Below, in pieces: positions 25,147-32,236 of a stretch of 37,189 bases of DNA. Each line of letters starts with the position of its first letter. The first letter of the stretch is position 1. Location: the NCBI GenBank assembly GCA_913778455.1, contig CAJYVK010000269.1:1-37189 (forward strand), read 5' to 3'. The notes under the pieces are model-generated. The model was not told the origin of the DNA and made no database searches. It saw nothing but the letters and a program-made list of their open reading frames with translations. The DNA is from an uncultured Hymenobacter sp. GTDB lineage: Bacteria > Bacteroidota > Bacteroidia > Cytophagales > Hymenobacteraceae. The position numbers were made by a program, and so were the translations under genes.

Positions 25147-26253
25147 TTGCTTAAAACTGCATCGGCTACGGCCCTGGTTCCGTCGCCTTCGTTTCTGGCC
25201 GCAGCCCTGCTGGCCTGGTACCCGCGCCACCGCCGCGACCTGCCCTGGCGCACCACCCGCAATCCCTACGCTATATGGCTTTCCGAAGTAATTCTGCAGC
25301 AGACGCGCGTGGCCCAGGGGCTACCTTATTACCTTGATTTTCTGACTTCTTACCCCACCGTGCACGAGCTGGCCGCCGCGCCCGAGCAGGAGGTATTGCG
25401 GCACTGGCAGGGGCTGGGCTACTACTCCCGGGCCCGCAACATGCACCACACCGCCCAGCAGGTAGTGAGCGAGTTTGGTGGGCAGTTTCCTACTACTTTC
25501 GCTGGTTTGCGGCAGCTGAAAGGAGTGGGGCCGTACACGGCGGCGGCCATTGCATCTTTTGCGTTCGACGAGGCAGTGGCGGTGCTCGATGGCAACGTAT
25601 TTCGGGTGCTGGCGCGGATTTTCGGCCTGCATTCCGACATCGCGGCTCCCAGTTCGCGCAAGGAATTTCAGGCGTTGGCCGACCAGCACCTGCCCCCGGC
25701 CCACGCCGCCGAGTTCAACCAAGCCATTATGGAGTTTGGGGCCTTGCAGTGTACGCCGGCTAAGCCAGACTGCTTGTTCTGCCCCTTGCAAAGCCAATGC
25801 TGGGCCTTTCAGCATGGCCAGGTGGCCGTGCTGCCCGTCAAGAGCAAAGCCAAGGCAGCCCGCACGCGCTACTTCCACTACCTGGTGCTGCGCTACGGCG
25901 AGCAACTGTACCTCAAGGAGCGGCTGGCCGGCGACATCTGGCAGGGTCTGTATGACTTTGCCCTGGCCGAAACCGACAGCGCCGACCTGCCCCCCGCCGA
26001 GGTGCTGCGCCACGTGGAGGCGCTGGGGGGCCGCTACGATGCCCGCCGCGCGGCCGAGGACCGGCCGGTGCCGATGCTCCGCCACGTGCTCAGTCACCAA
26101 AAGCTAGAAGCCCGCTTTCACGCCGTACCGCTGGCGGCCCCGCTGCCCGAAACAGCCCTGCGCGATACTGGCCTGCGGGCCTATTCGGCGGCCGAAATAG
26201 AGGAATTGCCTAAGCCAGTTCTCATTAGCAACTACCTCGCTAAGGTTAGCTGA
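25147..26253 (+). CDS. mutY: A/G-specific adenine DNA glycosylase MutY
   Basis: The protein has 368 residues from TTG 25147. It removes adenine mispaired with 8-oxoguanine. The catalytic Glu47 lies in WLSEVILQQTRV. The helix-hairpin-helix is LKGVGPYTAAAIASF (about 124-138), with the catalytic Asp148 in AVLDGNVFRVLAR. The iron-sulfur loop has C202-x6-C209-x2-C212-x5-C218. The C-terminal NUDIX-like domain that recognises 8-oxoG begins around residue 236 (TRYFHYLVLRYGEQLYLKERL). The start is uncertain: no ATG lies before the conserved FLAAALLAWYPRHRRDLPWR, and the TTG overlaps a TATTTTG box. It is followed by ssb, as is usual at the Bacteroidota mutY-ssb-gld locus. Confidence 0.95.
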   Translation: MLKTASATALVPSPSFLAAALLAWYPRHRRDLPWRTTRNPYAIWLSEVILQQTRVAQGLPYYLDFLTSYPTVHELAAAPEQEVLRHWQGLGYYSRARNMHHTAQQVVSEFGGQFPTTFAGLRQLKGVGPYTAAAIASFAFDEAVAVLDGNVFRVLARIFGLHSDIAAPSSRKEFQALADQHLPPAHAAEFNQAIMEFGALQCTPAKPDCLFCPLQSQCWAFQHGQVAVLPVKSKAKAARTRYFHYLVLRYGEQLYLKERLAGDIWQGLYDFALAETDSADLPPAEVLRHVEALGGRYDARRAAEDRPVPMLRHVLSHQKLEARFHAVPLAAPLPETALRDTGLRAYSAAEIEELPKPVLISNYLAKVS

Positions 26254-26326
26254 ATATTTTGCTAGTATTTTTGGCAATTACGCCAATTTAATTTGCATAG
26301 AAGGCTGCGTATGCGTAATTTTATGT

Positions 26327-26360
26327 CGTGGAAAGTCCGGGACGCCGGGCGTCTTCCACG
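26327..26360 (+). other. Hairpin in the ssb leader
   Basis: An outer 7-bp stem CGTGGAA/TTCCACG (26327-26333 with 26354-26360) encloses an inner stem GACGC/GCGTC (26341-26345 with 26349-26353) with a 7-nt bulge on the 5' side. It ends 34 nt before the ssb ATG and has no T tract, so it is a leader structure rather than a terminator. Confidence 0.55.
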
Positions 26361-26394
26361 TCACTTTTTAAACTAGCGAAGACTAGCAAACATC

Positions 26395-26817
26395 ATGGCC
26401 GGAGTAAACAAAGTAATTCTGGTAGGCAACCTCGGCAAGGATCCCGAGGTGCGGCACCTAGAAGGCGGCAACAGCGTGGCGCATTTTACCCTCGCTACCA
26501 ACGAGCATTATAAAGACAAGCAGGGAGCCCGCGTAGAGCGCACCGAATGGCACAATATCTCGGCCTGGCGCGGCTTGGCCGAGTTGGCCGAGAAGTACCT
26601 CAAAAAAGGCAGCCAGGTATACATAGAGGGTAAGCTGCGTACCCGTCAGTACCAGGACAAGGACCAGCAGACGCGTTACGTCACCGAAATTATCGCCGAC
26701 GAAATCTCGCTGCTCGGCAGCCGTCCCGGCGGGGCCAGCCCCAGCGCACCTGGCCAGGGCCCCGGCGAGCCCGTGAGCCTGCGCCAGGAGCCCGAGCTCG
26801 ATCAGCTACCGTTCTAG
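26395..26817 (+). CDS. ssb: Single-stranded DNA-binding protein SSB
   Basis: The protein has 140 residues. The OB fold occupies about residues 1-108: [91 protein letters not shown] short Gly/Pro/Ser linker leads to the acidic tip PELDQLPF, a variant of the DDxxPF peptide that recruits RecG, PriA, exonuclease I and other partners. It binds ssDNA as a tetramer in replication, repair and recombination. It follows mutY by 141 bp. Repeat element B begins one base after its TAG stop, and gldE, which normally follows in this locus, is missing. Confidence 0.97.
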   Translation: MAGVNKVILVGNLGKDPEVRHLEGGNSVAHFTLATNEHYKDKQGARVERTEWHNISAWRGLAELAEKYLKKGSQVYIEGKLRTRQYQDKDQQTRYVTEIIADEISLLGSRPGGASPSAPGQGPGEPVSLRQEPELDQLPF

Positions 26818-26818
26818 A

Positions 26819-27031
26819 CCGCAGATTTAACGGATTCAACTGATTGCACAGATACGCTTGCTGAAGCAAGCTGACTAAGAGGCTGCCTGCTTATTGAGCG
26901 GGCGGCCTTTTTAGTAGCTTTTAAGTGGTCATGTTTTGAAAATTCAGGCCATAAGTCAGCCAAGTAGTCAGCCCGCCGCCAGCGGCCAGCGGGCGTATCC
27001 CCGAAATCAGTTAAATCCGTTAAATCTGCGG
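26819..27031. repeat. Composite inverted-repeat element B between ssb and gldD
   Basis: Left arm 26819-26877 and right arm 26965-27031 share the outer GCAGATTTAACGGATT and the inner GATACGC and GCTGACTA blocks with elements A and C. The middle of each arm differs: the left arm has a perfect GCTTGC-TGAA-GCAAGC hairpin, where other arms have a CCCGCC/GGCGGG type hairpin. The core carries a plus-strand terminator. Unlike A and C, the flanking genes are in tandem, and the right arm abuts the gldD promoter box. Confidence 0.88.
26881..26912 (+). terminator. Terminator after ssb, in the core of element B
   Basis: An 11-bp stem with two G-U pairs (26881-26891 with 26897-26907) and a 5-nt loop is followed by TTTTT. 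It should separate ssb from gldD transcriptionally. Confidence 0.82.
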
Positions 27032-27032
27032 T

Positions 27033-27040
27033 TAACTTTG
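27033..27040 (+). promoter_or_regulatory. Probable gldD -7 box
   Basis: TAACTTTG fits TAnnTTTG exactly and ends six bases before the gldD ATG, just outside the arm of element B. It implies gldD is transcribed on its own from a very short leader, in line with the terminator after ssb. No TTG at the -33 spacing is evident within the repeat arm. Confidence 0.5.
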
Positions 27041-27046
27041 TGGATT

Positions 27047-27646
27047 ATGAGTTTTTCGCGTTTTGGGATTACGGCGCTGCTGCTGGCGAGCGCGGCTAGT
27101 TTGCTGGGAGCTTGTTCGTCGGCTTCCGATTTTACGCCCAAGCCCAAGGGCTATAATCGCATCGACCTGCCGCCGCACCGCTACCAGGCGCTGGGGCCGG
27201 GGCACCCGTACACATTCGAATACTCGCGGGAGGCCAAAGTGCTGCGCGACTCGTCGTACCTGGCTCAGCCCGACTGGCTCAACGTGTATTACCCTAAGCT
27301 GCACGCCAACATCCAGATAACCTATACCAACGTGGTGCGCAACCGCCAGCTCTACAACAAGATGATGGAGGATGCGCGTAAGCTCACTGGCAAACACCAG
27401 ATTAAGGCGACTTCCATTGAGGAGAAAATCTTGCGCACCCCCAACGGGATGCGGGCCTCGGTGTTTGAGTTAGAGGGAGAAGTACCCAGCCAGTTTCAAT
27501 TCTATACGACCGACAGCACCAAGCATTTTTTCCGGGCAGCGCTGTATTTCCGCACGGCTACGGCCAACGACTCGCTGGCCCCGGTGATCGAGTACGTGAA
27601 ATACGATATGATGCAGCTGCTTAACTCGTTGAAGTATACCAAGTAG
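27047..27646 (+). CDS. gldD: GldD, gliding motility/T9SS-associated lipoprotein
   Basis: From ATG 27047 the protein has 199 residues. It starts with a lipoprotein signal (lipobox LLGAC, Cys23); the in-frame extension to 26936 runs through the repeat arm and is rejected. GldD signatures follow in order: FTPKPKGYNRIDLPPHRYQ, HPYTFEYSREAKVLRDSSY, PDWLNVYYPKLHANIQITYTNV, KLTGKHQIKATSIEEKIL and QFYTTDSTKHFFRAALYFRTATANDSLAPVIEY. GldD is required for gliding and normal T9SS function in F. johnsoniae. There and in many relatives gldE, a CorC-like membrane protein, lies immediately upstream between ssb and gldD; here that gene is absent and repeat element B takes its place. Confidence 0.93.
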   Translation: MSFSRFGITALLLASAASLLGACSSASDFTPKPKGYNRIDLPPHRYQALGPGHPYTFEYSREAKVLRDSSYLAQPDWLNVYYPKLHANIQITYTNVVRNRQLYNKMMEDARKLTGKHQIKATSIEEKILRTPNGMRASVFELEGEVPSQFQFYTTDSTKHFFRAALYFRTATANDSLAPVIEYVKYDMMQLLNSLKYTK

Positions 27647-27789
27647 CTTTAAAGCTGGCTTACCGGGCTTGGCTAAGCAGCTGGCGGGTGCCGCCGGATT
27701 GGCAAGCTCGACGTTACGAGCGAGTTGCCTCAATAAGTTGAGTGCGACGGCCTCGGGTAAGCTTCTGCTTGTAGTACGATACCCCGCAC

Positions 27790-29886
27790 ATGAGTAATTT
27801 CTTTCAAACTAAGCTCGAATACCTGCGCGGCGTGGGCTTGCAGCGGGCACAGCTGCTGGGCAAGGAGCTGAACCTGTTTACCTACGGCGACCTGATTCAG
27901 CGCTACCCGTTTCGCTACCTCGACCGCACGCAGTTTTATAATATCGTGGACCTGCACGACGACCTACCCTACGTGCAGGTGAAGGGGGTGCTACGCGGCC
28001 GCGAGGTAATAGGGGAGGGGCCGAAAAAGCGCCTCGTAGCGAAGGTAGGCGATGCCAGCGGCGAGCTGGAAGTGGTGTGGTTTAAGGGAGTGAACTTCCT
28101 GGAAAAGATTATTAAAAATCACCAGGAGTACATCGTTTTCGGTAAGCCGAGCATGTTCAACGGCCGGCCGCAGATGGCGCATCCCGAGTTGGAAGAAGTA
28201 AGCGAGCAGAAGCCCGGCCAGAGCTTTCTGCAGCCGGTGTACAACACCAGCGAGAAGCTCAAAAACTACCACCGTATCGACAGCAAGGCGATTATGCGGA
28301 TGGTAAGCGACCTGCTCAAAATCGCCCTGCCGCAGGTGACCGAAACGCTCTCGCCGGCACTCATTCAGCACTACGCGCTGATGGGCAAGGCCGAGGCGTT
28401 GCAGCAGATTCACTTTCCGCAGTCGCCCGAGCTGCTGGAAAAGGCGCGGTTCCGGCTCAAGTTCGAGGAGCTGTTTTACATTCAGCTCAAGCTGCTGCGG
28501 CAGAAAGACCAGCGCAAAGTGACCCTGGCCGGGCAGGTATTCAACGAAGTGCCTACGCTGACGCACTTCTACAAGAACATCATGCCGTTCGACCTGACGG
28601 GCGCGCAGAAGCGGGTGATCCACGATATTTACAAGGACTTCCTGGCGGGCAAGCAGATGAATCGCCTGCTGCAAGGCGACGTGGGCTCGGGCAAGACCAT
28701 CGTGGCCTTCATCTCGATGCTGATGGCCGCCGACAACGGGGCCCAAAGCTGCCTCATGGCCCCCACCGAAATTCTGGCCGACCAGCATTACCAGGGTCTG
28801 AAAGTGTACGCCGACCAGCTCGGCATCAACTTGGGTAAGCTGACGGGTAGCACGCGTACTTCGCAGCGGCGCATCTTGCACGAGCAGCTGCGCAGTGGCG
28901 AGATGCAGATGCTCGTGGGCACCCACGCCTTGCTCGAAGACGTGGTGCAGTTTCGCAACCTGGGTCTTACTATCATGGACGAGCAGCACCGCTTCGGCGT
29001 GGCGCAGCGCTCGAAGCTGTGGCAGAAAAATCCGTACGTGATTCCCCACGTGCTCGTGATGACGGCCACGCCCATTCCGCGCACGCTGGCCATGACGCTC
29101 TACGGCGACCTCGACGTGAGCGTAATCGACGAACTGCCCGCCGGCCGCAAACCCATCGTGACGGTGCACCGCTACGACGCCAACCGGCTGAAAGTGTTTC
29201 AGTTTATCCGCGACCAGGTGGCGGCAGGGCGGCAGGCGTACATTGTGTATCCGCTCATCGAAGAAAGCGAAACGATGGACTACAAGGACCTGACCGACGG
29301 CTACGAGAGCGTGCAACGGGCTTTCCCCGAAATGCAAATCAGCATCGTGCACGGGCGCATGAAGGCCGAGGAAAAAGACTTTGAAATGGCCCGCTTTGTA
29401 AAGAAGGAAACGCAGATAATGGTGGCTACTACCGTTATCGAAGTGGGGGTAAACGTGCCCAACGCCTCGGTCATGGTCATCGAGAGCGCCGAGCGCTTTG
29501 GCCTGAGCCAATTGCACCAGCTGCGGGGCCGGGTGGGCCGGGGTGCCGACCAGAGCTACTGCATCCTGATGACGGGCTACAAGCTAAGCAAAGACAGCCG
29601 CACCCGCCTCGAAACGATGGTGCGAACCAACAACGGCTTCGAGATAGCCGATATCGACCTCAAGCTACGCGGCCCCGGTGACCTCATGGGCACCCAACAG
29701 AGCGGTGTGTTGGATTTGTTGATAGCCGATCTGGCTAAGGACGGCCGCATCCTGAGCGAAAGCCGGGCCGCCGCCCAGGCTATCCTGAGCGACGATCCCG
29801 AACTAATGCGCCCCGAGCACCTCAACATCCGGCGGCATATTGAAAGCCTGCCCGCTACGGCCGTGAACTGGAGCCGAATAAGCTAA
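27790..29886 (+). CDS. recG: ATP-dependent DNA helicase RecG
   Basis: The protein has 698 residues, the usual RecG length. The N-terminal wedge/OB domain (about residues 10-160) shows LEYLRGVGLQRAQLLGKELN, YPFRYLDRTQF and FGKPSMFNGRPQMAHPELE. The superfamily 2 helicase core follows: Walker A GDVGSGKT (296-303), the DEQH box (Asp397-His400, giving DEQHRFGVAQR), motif III VLVMTATPIPRTLAMTLYGDLDVS, and motif VI QLHQLRGRVGRGADQSYC. The C-terminal TRG region includes LKLRGPGDLMGTQQSG. It remodels stalled replication forks and Holliday junctions and binds the SSB tail; ssb lies just upstream of gldD. It starts 143 bp after gldD, a gap in which I see no clear promoter or terminator. Confidence 0.97.
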   Translation: MSNFFQTKLEYLRGVGLQRAQLLGKELNLFTYGDLIQRYPFRYLDRTQFYNIVDLHDDLPYVQVKGVLRGREVIGEGPKKRLVAKVGDASGELEVVWFKGVNFLEKIIKNHQEYIVFGKPSMFNGRPQMAHPELEEVSEQKPGQSFLQPVYNTSEKLKNYHRIDSKAIMRMVSDLLKIALPQVTETLSPALIQHYALMGKAEALQQIHFPQSPELLEKARFRLKFEELFYIQLKLLRQKDQRKVTLAGQVFNEVPTLTHFYKNIMPFDLTGAQKRVIHDIYKDFLAGKQMNRLLQGDVGSGKTIVAFISMLMAADNGAQSCLMAPTEILADQHYQGLKVYADQLGINLGKLTGSTRTSQRRILHEQLRSGEMQMLVGTHALLEDVVQFRNLGLTIMDEQHRFGVAQRSKLWQKNPYVIPHVLVMTATPIPRTLAMTLYGDLDVSVIDELPAGRKPIVTVHRYDANRLKVFQFIRDQVAAGRQAYIVYPLIEESETMDYKDLTDGYESVQRAFPEMQISIVHGRMKAEEKDFEMARFVKKETQIMVATTVIEVGVNVPNASVMVIESAERFGLSQLHQLRGRVGRGADQSYCILMTGYKLSKDSRTRLETMVRTNNGFEIADIDLKLRGPGDLMGTQQSGVLDLLIADLAKDGRILSESRAAAQAILSDDPELMRPEHLNIRRHIESLPATAVNWSRIS

Positions 29887-29915
29887 CTCGCTCCAGCCTA
29901 AAACCATTTAGGCAT

Positions 29916-29944
29916 AAAAAAAGCGGTTTCCACTGAAACCGCTT
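29916..29944 (-). terminator. Intrinsic terminator of the small exported-protein gene
   Basis: A perfect 10-bp stem (29921-29930 with 29935-29944, core AAGCGGTTTC) with a 4-nt loop has seven A residues on its left, giving a U tract only in minus-strand RNA. It lies 6 bp after the stop of the minus-strand gene; for recG it could act only weakly. Confidence 0.85.
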
Positions 29945-29949
29945 AGCCT

Positions 29950-30180
29950 TTAGAACCAAGTGAGGGGCTGTTCCTGCTTCTTTCGCTGGTTGACCGGAAC
30001 GATGCTGCTGGCTGGCTCCTCTTTGTAGGAGGTCAGCGACACGTTGGTGAAAGTGCTCGGAATGGAAAGCTTGACCGTCGCCTTCGCCAGGCCGGCCGAC
30101 GCGGCGGGCTGGGCCAGCTGCATGTAGCGGCCAGCAATGATGAGGGCAAATAACGAACCGAGTTTAAGGATTGATTTCAT
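29950..30180 (-). CDS. Small exported protein of unknown function
   Basis: From ATG 30180 the protein has 76 residues, beginning MKSILKLGSLFALIIAGRYM, a hydrophobic N-terminus with a plausible signal peptide (cleavage near AQPAASA). The rest (ATVKLSIPSTFTNVSLTSYKEEPASSIVPVNQRKKQEQPLTWF) has no motif I recognise. The in-frame extension to 30249 lacks signal character and is not favoured. A strong terminator directly after the stop supports that this is a real transcribed gene rather than a chance ORF. It is convergent with recG. Confidence 0.6.
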   Translation of the reverse strand: MKSILKLGSLFALIIAGRYMQLAQPAASAGLAKATVKLSIPSTFTNVSLTSYKEEPASSIVPVNQRKKQEQPLTWF

Positions 30181-30524
30181 AAGGTGCGGATAGGGGCACT
30201 TCCTATCCCAAATTTTGTGCCAGTTAGTAGGTTTTATGCTGAATGCCAAAAACTTATAAGTGGGTGGGAAAAGGTAAGCGAAGAGTGACTGCTTATTTCT
30301 CCGCCGCGGTGCGCGCCCATTAAACGGCTGGTAGGCGGCAGAGTTGCGTTTTCAAATGTTAAAATTCGGTGAACCGCGATTATCAGCAAAGGTACGCCAG
30401 CCGGATTGCGCGACTGGGTTAGCGGACAAGGGCTTTTGCTTATCGGACCGCGCCGGGCTTGGTGCGTAGCTGGTACTTTTGGGGCCTGCAACGCCCCCGC
30501 GGGCCTTTTCAACGAATGTTTCCA
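30181..30524. promoter_or_regulatory. Divergent intergenic region with promoter boxes
   Basis: This gap holds TACCTTTG on the minus strand (30394-30387), an exact -7 match that could serve the small exported gene with a leader of about 200 nt, and TACTTTTG on the plus strand (30474-30481), 43 bp before the ATG at 30525. Neither has a clear -33 TTG at 19-20 bp. An antisense ORF here (30234-30512) has no protein-like features. Confidence 0.4.
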
Positions 30525-31991
30525 ATGCGTTATTCTTTCGGTTTGACTACCCTGGCCCTAAGCGGCTTGCTATGGGTGACTACTTCGGCCCAGGCCCAGA
30601 AAACCAAATCGACGGCCTTCAGCTACCTGCCCGAGCAGGGCGAGGACCGCTACAACCAGCGCGTGCCGCAGAAAACTCTGGCCCTGGCCGACGGTAGCGG
30701 CTTCGTGATTCTGGCCCACCAGAGCGGCAGCGCCTACGCCGTGGAGCGCTACGGTGCCGACCTCAAAAAGCAGTGGAGCACTACGTTACCCGTGGCCCCC
30801 GGCGAAACCGTGGAAGCCTTCGGGCGCAATGCCGAGCAGGCGTGGGTAGTGGTGCATCACGCCGACGAAAGCAGCCAAAACCTGACCGTGCAGCCCTTCG
30901 CCTTAGCCAGCGGCCAGAAGGGTGCACCCGTGGTAGTAGTAACGGCCCCGGCCCGCGACCGCCGCCCGGTAGTACGCCTCTCAGCAGACGGCAACCGCCT
31001 GCTGGCCTTCCGCTACGTGGCTCGGGAAGAGCAGATTAAAACGCTGGAAGGCTCGCTCTACGACCAGAAACTTACTAAAATTCTGGACCGGACGTACGAT
31101 TTCCGCGACCAGGGTGACTTCTTCTCGCCCAACATTCTGCTGGCCAACGATGGCACGCAATACGTGACGCTGCTCGGCGACGGTATGAAGAAGCTGACCG
31201 TGCGTCGCTACCCGGCCACGGCCGACCGCGTGGGCGTGGCCACATCCATTCAAGTGATGAGCGTGCCGGTGGGGGGCACCTTTGGCGGCCAGCCCATTAC
31301 CATTCGCGATGCGAAATTCAGCCTCCAGCCCGAAGGCCAGCTGTACGCTGCTGCCCTGTGCGCCAACGACCGTACCGGTCAGCTGAGTGGCCTGAAGGTG
31401 GTGCGCTTCGACTTCGCCGAGAGCAAGCTGAAGCTGGCTGAGGAACTGCCGTTCGCGCCCGCTTTCCTCTCCGAAATAACGGCCGCTACCGGTACCGAAG
31501 CCAAAAGCCTGGCTGACATTTATTTGTCGGATATGCTGCTGACCGAGAGTAAAAACTTGGTAATTATCGCCGAGCGTCACTTTGAAGAAGGCGGTCCCGA
31601 ACTGCCCGTGCACGCCCGCGAATTGTACTTATTCGGCTATAGCCCTTTTCTGACGCCTACCTGGCACAACATCATAGCCAAGGACCAGGTGGCCCCGGCC
31701 ATCGACAGCTACACGGGTATCGGCTACCGGGCTACGGTATTTGGCGAGGAGATCCAACTCGTGACGCTCGAAACGATTGAGGGAAAGTCGGACCTTTACC
31801 TGCGTAAAATTCAGGCGGCCACTGGGGTTGTAAGCCCGCCGCAACGCCTCAAGCTCAACGTGGCTAATGATCAGCAATTGGCTTACGTCAAGGATTTTAC
31901 TACTTGGCTGGCTCCTAAGACCATCATTGGCATCAGCCGCCCCAATAAAAAATCGGCAGCCTTGCAATTGAACACCGTAAAACTAAAATAA
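30525..31991 (+). CDS. Exported protein of unknown function, possible beta-propeller
   Basis: From ATG 30525 the protein has 488 residues with a clear signal peptide (MRYSFGLTTLALSGLLWVTTSAQA); ATG 30516 is an alternative start. The mature part is mostly beta, with recurrent units such as GSGFVILAHQSGSAYAVERYGADLKKQW, DGTQYVTLLGDGMKKLTVRRY and GQLYAAALCANDRTGQLSGLKVVRFD. These resemble propeller blades that report a value along a coordinate, but I recognise no named family. No sorting domain or lipobox is present, so a periplasmic or outer-membrane-associated location is likely. It stands alone, with repeat element C beginning directly at its stop codon and bringing a very strong terminator. 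Confidence 0.75.
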   Translation: MRYSFGLTTLALSGLLWVTTSAQAQKTKSTAFSYLPEQGEDRYNQRVPQKTLALADGSGFVILAHQSGSAYAVERYGADLKKQWSTTLPVAPGETVEAFGRNAEQAWVVVHHADESSQNLTVQPFALASGQKGAPVVVVTAPARDRRPVVRLSADGNRLLAFRYVAREEQIKTLEGSLYDQKLTKILDRTYDFRDQGDFFSPNILLANDGTQYVTLLGDGMKKLTVRRYPATADRVGVATSIQVMSVPVGGTFGGQPITIRDAKFSLQPEGQLYAAALCANDRTGQLSGLKVVRFDFAESKLKLAEELPFAPAFLSEITAATGTEAKSLADIYLSDMLLTESKNLVIIAERHFEEGGPELPVHARELYLFGYSPFLTPTWHNIIAKDQVAPAIDSYTGIGYRATVFGEEIQLVTLETIEGKSDLYLRKIQAATGVVSPPQRLKLNVANDQQLAYVKDFTTWLAPKTIIGISRPNKKSAALQLNTVKLK

Positions 31992-32235
31992 GACCGCAGA
32001 TTTAACGGATTAAACGGATTTCGGGGATGCACCCGCCTCCGGCGGCGGACTAACTATGCCGATTCGTAGGCTGATAATAAAGCCGAAAAGCAAACAAGGC
32101 TGCTCAGTTGAGCAGCCTTGTTTGCTTTTCGCTGGTTTGGTTTAAGTTAGGTGACGGCTACCGGGCTAGTCAGCCCGCCGCCGGAGGCTGGCGGGCGTAT
32201 CCCCGAAATCCGTTTAATCCGTTAAATCTGCGGTC
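31992..32235. repeat. Composite inverted-repeat element C
   Basis: Left arm 31992-32056 and right arm 32167-32235 are inverted copies of the element A arm; the left arm has small deletions and substitutions near its inner end. The left arm starts directly after the TAA of the exported-protein gene. The right arm ends one base before the stop of the convergent acyl-CoA dehydrogenase gene. The 110-bp core has a perfect 22-bp hairpin. Confidence 0.92.
32085..32130. terminator. Bidirectional terminator in the core of element C
   Basis: Bases 32085-32106 and 32109-32130 are exact reverse complements (22 bp) with the loop essentially at GT. AAAA and TTTT lie near the stem base. It serves both convergent genes and is the strongest hairpin of the three element cores. 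Confidence 0.88.
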
Positions 32236-32236
32236 C

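Noticed and set aside
27991..29517. 508-residue minus-strand ORF antisense to recG
   Set aside because: Shadow frame of a full-length RecG with all helicase motifs; no protein-like features of its own.
30234..30512. 92-residue minus-strand ORF in the divergent gap
   Set aside because: No signal peptide or motif, and it overlaps both presumed promoters.
21278..32235. CRISPR array or clustered regularly spaced repeats
   Set aside because: The repeats are paired and inverted, several kilobases apart, with terminator cores rather than unique spacers; no cas gene is present.
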